A DNA stretch of 10,895 nucleotides. Origin: Gammaproteobacteria bacterium. GTDB taxonomy: Bacteria; Pseudomonadota; Gammaproteobacteria; DAOWEP01. This document shows positions 1 through 6,894 of the stretch, piece after piece. The notes under the pieces are model-generated. The model searched no databases and was not told the DNA's origin. It was given only the letters and a program-made list of their open reading frames with translations. Location of the stretch: assembly GCA_030638455.1 (NCBI GenBank), contig DAOWEP010000211.1, positions 1-10,895 on the forward strand, in the 5' to 3' direction. The position numbers and the translations under genes are program-made. The stretch's first letter is position 1. Each line of letters opens with the position of its first letter.

Positions 1-718
1 AACCTTCCTTTGAGAGTGATTTTGCTACCTCAACCATAGTGCACCCCGTGCTAATGATATCATCGACGATAACGATATCCCTGCCTCTATATGAATAGTC
101 GGGTAATTCTATTGATACAGAAAGATCTCCACGTCGTTTCTTTTTTGCGATTATATATTCCAGGTTAAGGGGTTTTGCGATGGCGCTTACCCACTGTTCT
201 GATTCATTGTCCGGCCCGATCAGGATAGGATTATCTGCTTGTTGATTGATAAATGTTCCTGTTAGTGAGTAAGCATTCAGTGCGATGGCATTTTTTACAG
301 GTATCGAATCTTCCAGTTTATTGGTTCGGTGCAGATGAGGATCTACTGTAATCAGGGTGTCTACGTAGTGTGATAGCAATTCCCCAAGAATGTGTTGGCT
401 GACTGCATCCCCCGGATTGAACTCCATATCCTGGCGCATGTAACACAGGTAGGGTGAGACCAGAGTAATATTTTTGGCGCCATGTTTTCTCGCAGCAGAG
501 ATGGCGAATATTAATTCAACCAGTTTTTCATTCGGATGATTCAGGCTGCGGCAAAAAATAACGTGCTCCGGGAGTGGTGTCGGGACGCGAACCCGACTTT
601 CACCATCCGGGAAATGATGTACTCCTACCATCTTGTGATCAATATTTAGTTCTTCAGCAAGTCTTTGGCCCGGCTGCTCATATTCCGGGAAGGTGAGTAC
701 GATAGTATTATCTGGCAT
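1..718 (-). CDS. prs: PRPP-synthase-like phosphoribosyl-pyrophosphate kinase, partial (3' end off the left edge)
   Basis: Reading leftward from the ATG at 716-718, 239 codons are visible and the gene leaves the window without a stop. The product belongs to the ribose-phosphate pyrophosphokinase family, which makes PRPP from ribose 5-phosphate and ATP in the cytoplasm. Visible landmarks are FPDGE at 36-40, NEKLVEL at 63-69, PYLCYMRQD at 89-97, VDPHLHR at 125-131, the flexible-loop KRR at 194-196, and the PRPP-binding loop VDDIISTGCT at 218-227. The family is usually about 310 residues, so about a quarter is missing. It is divergent from the housekeeping enzyme: the basic residues after RQD are replaced by Met-Glu, and the overall pattern is closer to archaeal-type synthases. 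It lies 57 bases after the phosphorylase gene on the same strand and is probably cotranscribed with it. Family assignment is firm; that it is a second copy beside a housekeeping prs is inference. Confidence 0.9.
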   Translation of the reverse strand, partial: MPDNTIVLTFPEYEQPGQRLAEELNIDHKMVGVHHFPDGESRVRVPTPLPEHVIFCRSLNHPNEKLVELIFAISAARKHGAKNITLVSPYLCYMRQDMEFNPGDAVSQHILGELLSHYVDTLITVDPHLHRTNKLEDSIPVKNAIALNAYSLTGTFINQQADNPILIGPDNESEQWVSAIAKPLNLEYIIAKKKRRGDLSVSIELPDYSYRGRDIVIVDDIISTGCTMVEVAKSLSKEG

Positions 719-752
719 GAAGATTCCTTAACAAACTGCTATTTTTAGAAGC

Positions 753-775
753 ACTCAACAAGTTTTTTGTTGAGT
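753..775 (-). repeat. Hairpin between the phosphorylase and PRPP-synthase-like genes
   Basis: ACTCAACAA at 753-761 and TTGTTGAGT at 767-775 form a perfect 9-bp stem with a 5-base loop. The stem ends exactly next to the phosphorylase stop codon at 776-778. In the minus-strand transcript it is followed by GCTTCTAAAAAT, with no clear U-run, so it is not a convincing rho-independent terminator. It could be an RNA-stability or processing element between two cotranscribed genes, or chance. The base pairing is seen; the role is a guess. Confidence 0.4.
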
Positions 776-2326
776 TTAATCTACGTACGCCTTTGGTATT
801 TTTTCTTTGGCGCCAATATTGTAGCCATTTTTGGTTCTCGCCAGTTCACAGGAAAACTGAAAATCCGAATTAAATTCGGCATGAATACGATACAGGAGTT
901 CACCTTCTTCCACAGGGTCTCCAAGCTTCTTGAATAGATCAATACCCGCACCTTTATCCAATGGGGCCCCGGCAATGCTTGCAATCCGGGCGATTTGTAG
1001 ATTGTCAATGCCGGTAACGAAGCCTTTATTGGTCGCCTTTACATCATAAGTCAGACTGCCATGCGCGCATAGGCAGTCCTGGCGGCCCTGAGTTTCTATT
1101 ATATCGTTCATCTTTGCCAGCGCCCTGCCTGAGTCCAGGATATCCCGCGCGATATCAAAACCATGTCCACCACGTACGTCTGGATCAAACTCTATAATTC
1201 TGCCCGCGAGTCGTAATGCTTTTTGACGAAGATCCGACGGGGCATCGGGATTATTTTCGAGCACCTGCATTACATCCCTTGCCTCCAGTACTGGCCCAAT
1301 TCCTCGTCCTACAGGTTGCCGGCCATCCGTGATAATGACTTCAAGGTGTATGTTCATCTGGTCCCCCACAAATTCGAATAATTTTCGTAATTGCAGGGCT
1401 TCTCGCATGTGCCGAACCTTTGCAGTAGGTCCCACCGGGATATCTATTAGTAGATGCGTGGAACCTGCCGCAAGTTTTTTGGACAGGATCGAGGCGATCA
1501 GTTGCCCTTGAGAATCAATTCCAAGTGGACGTTCTACAGAAATCAGCGTGTCGTCTACTGGTGCGAGTTTAGCTGAGCCTCCCCATGCTATACAGCCGCG
1601 TACTTTATGAACAATCTTGTGCAGGGCGTCTGGCGAAAGCTTTACCTTGGACAGCACCTCCATTGTGTCGCTAGTGCCTGCAGGAGAGGTAATTGCACGA
1701 CTTGATGTTTTGGGGATCAGTATGCCATGTGCCGCTACAATGGGTACAACCACCATGGAGGTGCGATTGCCCGGGATGCCGCCAATACAATGTTTGTCTG
1801 CAACCAGGTCTTCATCCCAGTTTAAGCGTTCACCGGAGTTCAGCATTGCCCGGGTCAGAAACAGAATTTCATCACGATCGAGTCCGGTTTGACCGGAGGC
1901 GACCAGAAAAGCGGCCATCTCCATTTTTGAGTAACGACTCTCGGCAATGTCCCGGCTGATATTGTCAAAGTCTTCCTGACTCAGGCGCCCCCCCGCTATT
2001 TTTCTGCGTACAGCATCCATTGAGCCAGGAGGTTCGGCATGGGCAACTCTTGCAAACTTGCCGGATTCGAGATCAATCTGTCCGAATGCCTGTTCTGAAA
2101 GCCCAAGTTCATCCGGGGTTACGATATTATGATCATCCACAACATTCAGAACGGCGAGAATGCGTTTGCCATTTGCAGAAATTTCTATTTTCGAAAGTGC
2201 CTGAAATCCTTCAGCCCTGTAGATAGCGCAGTCCCTGTGCAAGTAGGCGACATTTTCACGGTAGGTGTCTATGGCTACACGTTTGAGCTTCAGTGTGTCT
2301 TTAGCAATGTTTTGGTTGTCTGTCAT
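776..2326 (-). CDS. Nucleoside/nucleotide phosphorylase, putative thymidine phosphorylase 2 / AMP phosphorylase family
   Basis: This 516-residue protein belongs to the long (about 500-residue) branch of the thymidine phosphorylase superfamily, which also contains archaeal AMP phosphorylase. The reaction is phosphorolysis of a nucleoside or nucleoside 5'-monophosphate to a free base and a ribose 1-phosphate (or ribose 1,5-bisphosphate), in the cytoplasm. Residues about 1-95 form the extra N-terminal domain of this branch and 105-165 the helical domain. DKHCIGGIPGN at 177-187 and KTSSRAITSPAGTSDTMEVL at 206-225 form the phosphate and substrate site, and about 430-505 is the C-terminal pyrimidine-phosphorylase domain. 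IGGIPGN replaces the TGGVGDK of classical DeoA and matches the AMP-phosphorylase type. The ATG at 2324-2326 gives the expected N terminus, but no strong Shine-Dalgarno is visible. It probably forms an operon with the PRPP-synthase-like gene. The substrate (thymidine, other nucleosides or NMPs) cannot be decided from sequence. Confidence 0.93.
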   Translation of the reverse strand: MTDNQNIAKDTLKLKRVAIDTYRENVAYLHRDCAIYRAEGFQALSKIEISANGKRILAVLNVVDDHNIVTPDELGLSEQAFGQIDLESGKFARVAHAEPPGSMDAVRRKIAGGRLSQEDFDNISRDIAESRYSKMEMAAFLVASGQTGLDRDEILFLTRAMLNSGERLNWDEDLVADKHCIGGIPGNRTSMVVVPIVAAHGILIPKTSSRAITSPAGTSDTMEVLSKVKLSPDALHKIVHKVRGCIAWGGSAKLAPVDDTLISVERPLGIDSQGQLIASILSKKLAAGSTHLLIDIPVGPTAKVRHMREALQLRKLFEFVGDQMNIHLEVIITDGRQPVGRGIGPVLEARDVMQVLENNPDAPSDLRQKALRLAGRIIEFDPDVRGGHGFDIARDILDSGRALAKMNDIIETQGRQDCLCAHGSLTYDVKATNKGFVTGIDNLQIARIASIAGAPLDKGAGIDLFKKLGDPVEEGELLYRIHAEFNSDFQFSCELARTKNGYNIGAKEKIPKAYVD

Positions 2327-2539
2327 GACGATTATCGGTCTTGGTTCATCTTAACCCGGATATTGGTCAGGTAATAGTTTCAGTGTATCTGTAGACCAGT
2401 CTTTCGCACCTTCAGAATCCTGAGGGACTGTCGTTACTATAGTTGAAGTCATGATTTATAACATGGCTTTTCCGTGAAGTTTGTATAAATCAATAGCAAA
2501 TCAGGCAGCCACTAACACAGTGAACCATTTCAATTAACC
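2327..2539. promoter_or_regulatory. Divergent intergenic region between phosphorylase operon and GspE/PilB-like gene
   Basis: These 213 bases separate two genes transcribed away from each other, so both promoters should lie here. A TATAAA-like box on the plus strand at 2484-2489 and one on the minus strand at 2455-2460 are possible -10 elements. I could not pair either with a convincing -35 at 16-18 bases. No sigma-54 type element with correct spacing was found. The stretch also holds a 33-codon minus-strand reading frame, listed separately. Confidence 0.35.
2351..2452 (-). other. Possible 33-codon small ORF upstream of the phosphorylase gene
   Basis: An ATG at 2450-2452 opens a frame that stops with TAA at 2351-2353, leaving 24 bases before the phosphorylase ATG. 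The peptide would begin MTSTIVTTV and end PDQYPG. There is no ribosome binding site worth the name, and the length is within chance expectation. It is recorded because it occupies the mRNA leader of the phosphorylase and could act as an upstream ORF. Nothing homologous is recognised. Confidence 0.15.
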
Positions 2540-4279
2540 ATGAATCAATCTGTTTCTATTCGGAATGTCGAGGAGCTTGAAGCAATTCTGCACAAGCTCA
2601 AGCCTGACCCGGGTGTTCATCTGGGTGAAGTCTTGTTGGAGGAAAGGGAGATCAGTGCCCCAGAGCTTGAGGCAGCGTTGCTCCAGCAACAATTAGAGCC
2701 TGGGAAGCATCTGGGGAAGATCCTGGTGGAGATGGAAATTGTCGATCAGGTAATAATCAATCATGCCCTGGCCAAGAAGTTAGGCATACCCATCATCAAA
2801 CTTAGTGATTTTAAGGTGGAGCCAGATATCCTGACTCTGGTGCCACCGGATATTGCACTTGAATATAACGTTTTACCATTGGCAGAAATAAATGGAGTCG
2901 TAATCCTGGCCATGGAAAACCCGCTGGATTGGGAGGCGAGAGATCTTATTCAGTTTCATGTGGGCCGTAACGTGGATGCGGTAATCGCATCTGCACATGA
3001 CATCAGTCAAACATTGAACCAGTATTACAGTAATTTTGAAGAAGGTGTAAATCTGGAGGATATGCGGTTGAATCCAGTAATAGAGGCAAAGGCTCAGCCC
3101 CCTGCAAATATGATTGAAAAGCAGGCGATGCAAAAACCCATTGTCCGACTGCTGAATGCATTGTTGCTACTGGCAGTAGTGCGTGGCGCTTCCGATATCA
3201 ATATTCGTCCCGAGAAAGGGCGGGTAAATGTGTATTACCGGGTTGACGGAAAATTACAGTTTGTTCGTAGTCTCCACAGTAGTTTGTTGCCACCGCTGGT
3301 CAGCCGTATCAAGGTCACGGCTCAAATGAATGTTGCAGAACATCATATGCCCCAGGATGGACATGCCCGGTTACGTAAAGGCAAACATGAAATTGATCTT
3401 CGTATTTCCGTGATCCCTACCATTATGGGAGAGAGTGTGGTTATTCGCATTCTGGATAAAGAGGTCGGGTTAAAGCCACTGGATGAAATCGGATTTAATG
3501 AAAAAGAGCTGGGTTTGCTACACAAGATGATAAATCGTTCTTTTGGTATGTTTCTGGTGACGGGCCCTACCGGTTGTGGAAAGTCCACAACTTTGTATGG
3601 AGTACTGAATGAAATAAAAAAATCTGGTCCGCATATTATTACCGTAGAAGACCCGGTTGAATATGATATGCAAGGCGTCGAACAGATTCAGGTATTACCG
3701 ATAAGGGGATATACCTTTGCTGAAGCCTTAAGACATATCTTGCGGCATGATCCGGATGTAATCATGATCGGGGAGATTCGTGACCTGGAAACGGCGCGTA
3801 TCGCGAACAAGGCAGCATTGACCGGCCATATAGTCTTGAGTACCTTGCACACCAATGATGCGGCCAGCGCTATTACACGGCTAATCGATATGGGGGTAGA
3901 GCCTTACCTGCTGAGTGCTACCTTGTTGGGTACTATGGCGCAAAGACTTGTGCGCCTGAACTGTGAACATTGCAAGATTGAAGATGATGTAGATCCGGAA
4001 ATCAGGCGTGATCTCGGAGTGGGTGAGCAAGAGAAATTCTATCGGGGTGAAGGATGTCTGTCCTGTGACTTTACCGGCTATCATGGCAGGCTGGCAATAT
4101 GCGAATTATTGCCAATTACGAATGCGATGAAAAAACTGATTACTGGGGGCGGGGATGCAATGGAGCTTAAAGAGGCTGCTGTAAAGGAAGGTATGACAAC
4201 GTTGACCCAGAATGCGATCAAACTTGCGCGCGAAGGGCGGACATCTCTGGAAGAGGTGTATTCAGTTCGTCTGGATTGA
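2540..4279 (+). CDS. GspE/PilB-family type II secretion / type IV pilus assembly ATPase, orphan
   Basis: This 579-residue cytoplasmic AAA-like ATPase would power pilus or pseudopilus assembly at the inner membrane. The N-terminal MshEN/GspE_N-type domain (about 23-165) has two copies of the 24-residue motif, at 27-50 and 57-80. The catalytic core follows: Walker A GPTGCGKST at 342-350, Asp box ITVEDPVEY at 367-375, Walker B DPDVIMIGEIRD at 404-415 and His box STLHTND at 434-440. A tetracysteine zinc site has Cys475, Cys478, Cys506 and Cys509. The length is normal for the family. An in-frame TAA at 2513-2515 with no start codon between makes ATG 2540 the most upstream start; it has no visible Shine-Dalgarno. 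No pilC, pilD, pilin or secretin gene adjoins it, so whether it serves a type II system, type IV pili or an MSHA-type pilus is undecided. Several family-conserved positions are altered (see findings). Confidence 0.93.
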   Translation: MNQSVSIRNVEELEAILHKLKPDPGVHLGEVLLEEREISAPELEAALLQQQLEPGKHLGKILVEMEIVDQVIINHALAKKLGIPIIKLSDFKVEPDILTLVPPDIALEYNVLPLAEINGVVILAMENPLDWEARDLIQFHVGRNVDAVIASAHDISQTLNQYYSNFEEGVNLEDMRLNPVIEAKAQPPANMIEKQAMQKPIVRLLNALLLLAVVRGASDINIRPEKGRVNVYYRVDGKLQFVRSLHSSLLPPLVSRIKVTAQMNVAEHHMPQDGHARLRKGKHEIDLRISVIPTIMGESVVIRILDKEVGLKPLDEIGFNEKELGLLHKMINRSFGMFLVTGPTGCGKSTTLYGVLNEIKKSGPHIITVEDPVEYDMQGVEQIQVLPIRGYTFAEALRHILRHDPDVIMIGEIRDLETARIANKAALTGHIVLSTLHTNDAASAITRLIDMGVEPYLLSATLLGTMAQRLVRLNCEHCKIEDDVDPEIRRDLGVGEQEKFYRGEGCLSCDFTGYHGRLAICELLPITNAMKKLITGGGDAMELKEAAVKEGMTTLTQNAIKLAREGRTSLEEVYSVRLD

Positions 4280-4285
4280 ATCCGC

Positions 4286-6118
4286 TTAGACTTGTTGCAT
4301 AGAGTCAACTTTATCCAGAGACTCTTCTGTCTTTTGAATCTTTTTCTGTTCCTGCTGCAGTTCCCATAAATGGGCGTATTGACCCTTTTCTGCAAGTAAT
4401 TCCTGGTGTGTCCCTCGTTCAACGATTCGGCCATTGTCCATGACCAGAATCTGGTCTGCATCAATTATCGTTGATAATCGGTGTGCAATGACCAGTGTAG
4501 TATGATTGGTGGCGACTTCTGCAAGCGCCTTGAGTATGGTTTTTTCTGATTTTGAATCCAGTGATGAAGTTGCCTCATCGAATACCAGAATACGAGGGTT
4601 TTTAAGGATAGTACGTGCAATGGCAACACGTTGCTTTTCACCTCCTGACAGTTTCAGGCCCCGCTCTCCGACGATCGTATCGTAGCCTTTTGGCAGTGCT
4701 TCGATAAAACTATGGATGTTGGCAAGCTTTGCGGCACGAAGAACTTCGTCATGGCTGGCATCCGGCATGGCATAGGCAATGTTGTAATAAATGCTTTCAT
4801 TAAACAGCACGGTGTCCTGTGGAACTATTCCTATTGTAGCGCGCAGGCTTTCCTGGGTTACGTCACGGACATCCTGCTGGTTGATCAATATACGTCCTTC
4901 GGTTGCATCATAAAAACGGAACAAAAGACGGGCAAGGGTCGACTTGCCTGCGCCGCTTGGGCCAACCACGGCCAGTTTTGTGCCCGGTGGAATCTCGAAA
5001 TCCACATCATGCAGGATGGGGCGTGACGGGTCATAATTAAAGGACACGTGATCGAATCGAATTGAACCATCGCCTATGTTCAGAAGCCCGGCATCGGGTT
5101 CATCCTTGATCTCCGGCTCTTCTTCCAGCAGCTTGAACATCAGATCCATATCTGACAAGGCGTGTTTTAACTGGCTGTATACAACGCCAAGAAAATTCAG
5201 TGGTATAAACATCTGGATCATTAAAGCATTTACCAGTACCAGGTCACCAAGCGTCATGGTGCCTGTAACCACGCCATTGGTAGCCATCACCATAATCAGG
5301 GTCACGCCAATGGCGATGATGCCGCTCTGCCCTATATTTAAGGCCGAAAGAGAGGTCTGGTTTTTTACCGCCGCTTCTTCCCAGTATCGCAAGGTATCAT
5401 TGTACCGGTGTACTTCATATCTTTCGTTACCAAAGTATTTGACTGTTTCATAATTGAGGAGGCTGTCGATGGCCTGGCTATTGGCCTGCGAATCTTTCTG
5501 ATTCATGGTGATGCGGAACTTCATGCGCCACTCTGTGATCACCATGGTGACATAGATATAAATGCCCGCAGTAAAAAAGGTAATGACTGCATACCATGCG
5601 CTGTAGTTGGCCAACAGAATAATGGCGATCAATGTTACTTCTACCAGTATAGGGATAATACTGAATACCATATAGTTCAGCAGGGAGCTGACGCTTCGGG
5701 TGCCGCGTTCCATATCTCTGGTGATGGCACCGGTCTTGCGCTCCAGGTGAAAGCGCAGGGATAATTCATGTAAATGTTGAACAACCTTATGGGACATATT
5801 GCGCATGGAGCCATGGCGTACCCGCGAGAAAACGGCGTCGCGGATTTCACTGAATGAGGTGCTCAGTAATCGCAACAATCCATATGTCACTAGAAACAGG
5901 ATAGGCAGGGCAATTTCCTTGTGCTTCGAGGCGTCCAGCGAATCGACAATTTCTTTTAGTACAACCGGTACTGCCACCGTTGCTATCTTAGCCAGTACCA
6001 ATGCAACCAGCGCCAACAACACGCGACCACGGTATTCCCATAGATATGGAAGCAGGCTATGGATAGTCTTGATGTCGCTACGGTTTTTGCTAGGTTCGGT
6101 TATGTGGCTTCTATACAT
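4286..6118 (-). CDS. Atm1/HMT1-type ABC exporter (fused permease and ATPase)
   Basis: This 610-residue half-transporter would act as an inner-membrane homodimer. Six membrane helices occupy roughly residues 30-320, followed by the nucleotide-binding domain from about 350. That domain has Walker A GPSGAGKST at 386-394, Q-loop Gln434, signature LSGGEKQ at 490-496, Walker B LVFDE at 511-515 and switch His546. LLNYETVKYFGNE at 220-232, ALNIGQS at 259-265 and LNFLGVVYSQ at 307-316 are typical of the Atm1/ABCB7/HMT1 group. Its bacterial members export glutathione or thiol conjugates and help with heavy metals. All catalytic motifs are intact and the length is usual. The ATG at 6116-6118 has only a weak upstream GAG. 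It is convergent with the GspE/PilB-like gene with 6 bases between stop codons. The C-terminal tail (about 590-610) is charged and Gln/Lys-rich. Metal or glutathione specificity is inferred from family only. Confidence 0.93.
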   Translation of the reverse strand: MYRSHITEPSKNRSDIKTIHSLLPYLWEYRGRVLLALVALVLAKIATVAVPVVLKEIVDSLDASKHKEIALPILFLVTYGLLRLLSTSFSEIRDAVFSRVRHGSMRNMSHKVVQHLHELSLRFHLERKTGAITRDMERGTRSVSSLLNYMVFSIIPILVEVTLIAIILLANYSAWYAVITFFTAGIYIYVTMVITEWRMKFRITMNQKDSQANSQAIDSLLNYETVKYFGNERYEVHRYNDTLRYWEEAAVKNQTSLSALNIGQSGIIAIGVTLIMVMATNGVVTGTMTLGDLVLVNALMIQMFIPLNFLGVVYSQLKHALSDMDLMFKLLEEEPEIKDEPDAGLLNIGDGSIRFDHVSFNYDPSRPILHDVDFEIPPGTKLAVVGPSGAGKSTLARLLFRFYDATEGRILINQQDVRDVTQESLRATIGIVPQDTVLFNESIYYNIAYAMPDASHDEVLRAAKLANIHSFIEALPKGYDTIVGERGLKLSGGEKQRVAIARTILKNPRILVFDEATSSLDSKSEKTILKALAEVATNHTTLVIAHRLSTIIDADQILVMDNGRIVERGTHQELLAEKGQYAHLWELQQEQKKIQKTEESLDKVDSMQQV

Positions 6119-6180
6119 AGTTAACGTGCTTACTCGAATTGTTGGTTTTCTATTATCTTAAGAAAGTCGTTCACGCGCAT

Positions 6181-6391
6181 CTCGACAACTCGATTGTTGT
6201 TCCAGACGCAATTCTACCTCCCGCCCTCCATGGCGGTCGCAGTGCTCCACGACATACGACTGCATGGGTGCAGGAGGTAGAGCAACGCACGGAGCAGTTG
6301 CCGAAGGACATCCATGTCCAAAGCATTGTCACAGAATTATAGCTATCACGAAACCGCAATAATACGTATGGTTTCAAAGGATAAGCCTTTT
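6181..6391. other. GC-rich island of nested inverted repeats; candidate structured RNA or gene remnant
   Basis: Between the ABC exporter and the 89-residue gene lies a block unlike its surroundings: by hand count 6201-6320 is about 60% G+C and 6321-6440 about 31%. It holds many pairings. ACAAC 6185-6189 pairs with GTTGT 6196-6200. TCTACCTCC 6213-6221 pairs with GGAGGTAGA 6273-6281. CCGCC 6221-6225 pairs with GGCGG 6232-6236 (sharing base 6221 with the previous stem). TGCTCC 6243-6248 pairs with GGAGCA 6291-6296. GCAAC 6282-6286 pairs with GTTGC 6297-6301. GGACAT 6306-6311 pairs with ATGTCC 6314-6319. GAAACC 6350-6355 pairs with GGTTTC 6370-6375, followed by AAAGG 6376-6380 with CCTTT 6386-6390. 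Not all can form together. The plus strand also has a coding-like open stretch to a TAG near 6342, so a decayed gene is an alternative. No known RNA family was recognised. Confidence 0.4.
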
Positions 6392-6451
6392 ATATATACA
6401 TGAATACACTATAGTTATATCAAGAGTTATGCCCTTGTAACATATTTGTGT
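6392..6451 (+). promoter_or_regulatory. AT-rich upstream region of the 89-residue gene
   Basis: The stretch is strongly AT-rich, with several -10-like hexamers (for example TATAGT in the ACTATAGTTATATC segment near 6408-6420). No -35 partner at good spacing stands out. It most likely contains the promoter for the small gene that starts at 6467, since the upstream ABC exporter points the other way, but no exact promoter can be assigned. Confidence 0.25.
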
Positions 6452-6462
6452 AAGGAGAGAGG
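6452..6462 (+). promoter_or_regulatory. Strong ribosome binding site fixing the start at 6467
   Basis: AAGGAGAGAGG lies 4 to 14 bases before ATG 6467, with the AGGAG core ending 9 bases before the start. The open frame extends to a TTG at 6446, but that start would lie upstream of this site, so 6467 is preferred. Confidence 0.75.
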
Positions 6463-6466
6463 TAAA

Positions 6467-6736
6467 ATGCTTATACCTACAGACAAAGAACTGAAAGAAG
6501 CATTGGATGAAGCGGAACGTATTCGTGAGCAAGATGACCCCGGTCATCTGGCCAGGGCTTTGCTCTATCTACATAGACGTAACGGTTTTCTTGAGAAGGT
6601 GTTTCAAGCCGCAGAGCGTTACATGCAATTTGGTCAGGGGGAGCAAGAGCACGCTGTGCTTTTGCTGGCCATAGAGGAGGCCAGGAAGCAGAAGTTGCAT
6701 GACTCTGAGTTAGAAGATAGAGAAACAGGCTTATAA
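6467..6736 (+). CDS. Small conserved-looking helical protein of unknown function
   Basis: I do not recognise a named family for this 89-residue protein. It starts MLIPTDKELKEALDEAERIR and is highly charged. It appears almost wholly alpha-helical: about 6-23, 26-38, 40-54 and 59-76 read as amphipathic helices, ending in an acidic tail. There is no signal peptide, membrane segment, cysteine pair or catalytic signature, so it is probably cytoplasmic. The ALLYLHRRNGFLEKV segment (31-45), followed by a second helix pair, hints at a TPR-like or helical-bundle fold, but this is only pattern reading. The strong Shine-Dalgarno and coding-like composition argue that it is a real gene. It is transcribed alone: the upstream neighbour is divergent and about 250 bases separate it from the next gene. 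Confidence 0.75.
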   Translation: MLIPTDKELKEALDEAERIREQDDPGHLARALLYLHRRNGFLEKVFQAAERYMQFGQGEQEHAVLLLAIEEARKQKLHDSELEDRETGL

Positions 6737-6894
6737 CTTATTCAGTTTCAAGCAGAATATAGCTAATTAGCAGATAAAATATAATGATAATTTTAGGCGC
6801 ATAAAGCTGAATCTCTCTGTATAATAAACAGTTACGGTTTGAATTTCGGTTTATTGACCCTATTTATAGGTTAATTATGGGTTCGATTTCAGGC

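Noticed and set aside
2461..2490. Sigma-54 type promoter (TGGC near 2464) for the GspE/PilB-like gene
   Set aside because: No TTGC-type element lies at the required spacing.
4081..4464. 127-codon minus-strand frame across the two convergent gene ends
   Set aside because: It overlaps the end of the GspE/PilB-like gene and the ABC exporter in other frames, both of which are certain; it is a shadow.
5076..5764. Plus-strand frames of 118-125 codons inside the ABC exporter region
   Set aside because: They are antisense to an intact transporter and show no family features.
6376..6391. AAAGG-ATAAG-CCTTTT as a rho-independent terminator
   Set aside because: The stem is 5 bp with two G-C pairs and the U-run is interrupted; too weak to call on its own, though it is mentioned with the island.
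6181..6391. Known RNA genes (6S RNA, SRP RNA, tmRNA, RNase P RNA) in the structured island
   Set aside because: None of the signature sequences of these families that I could recall are present.
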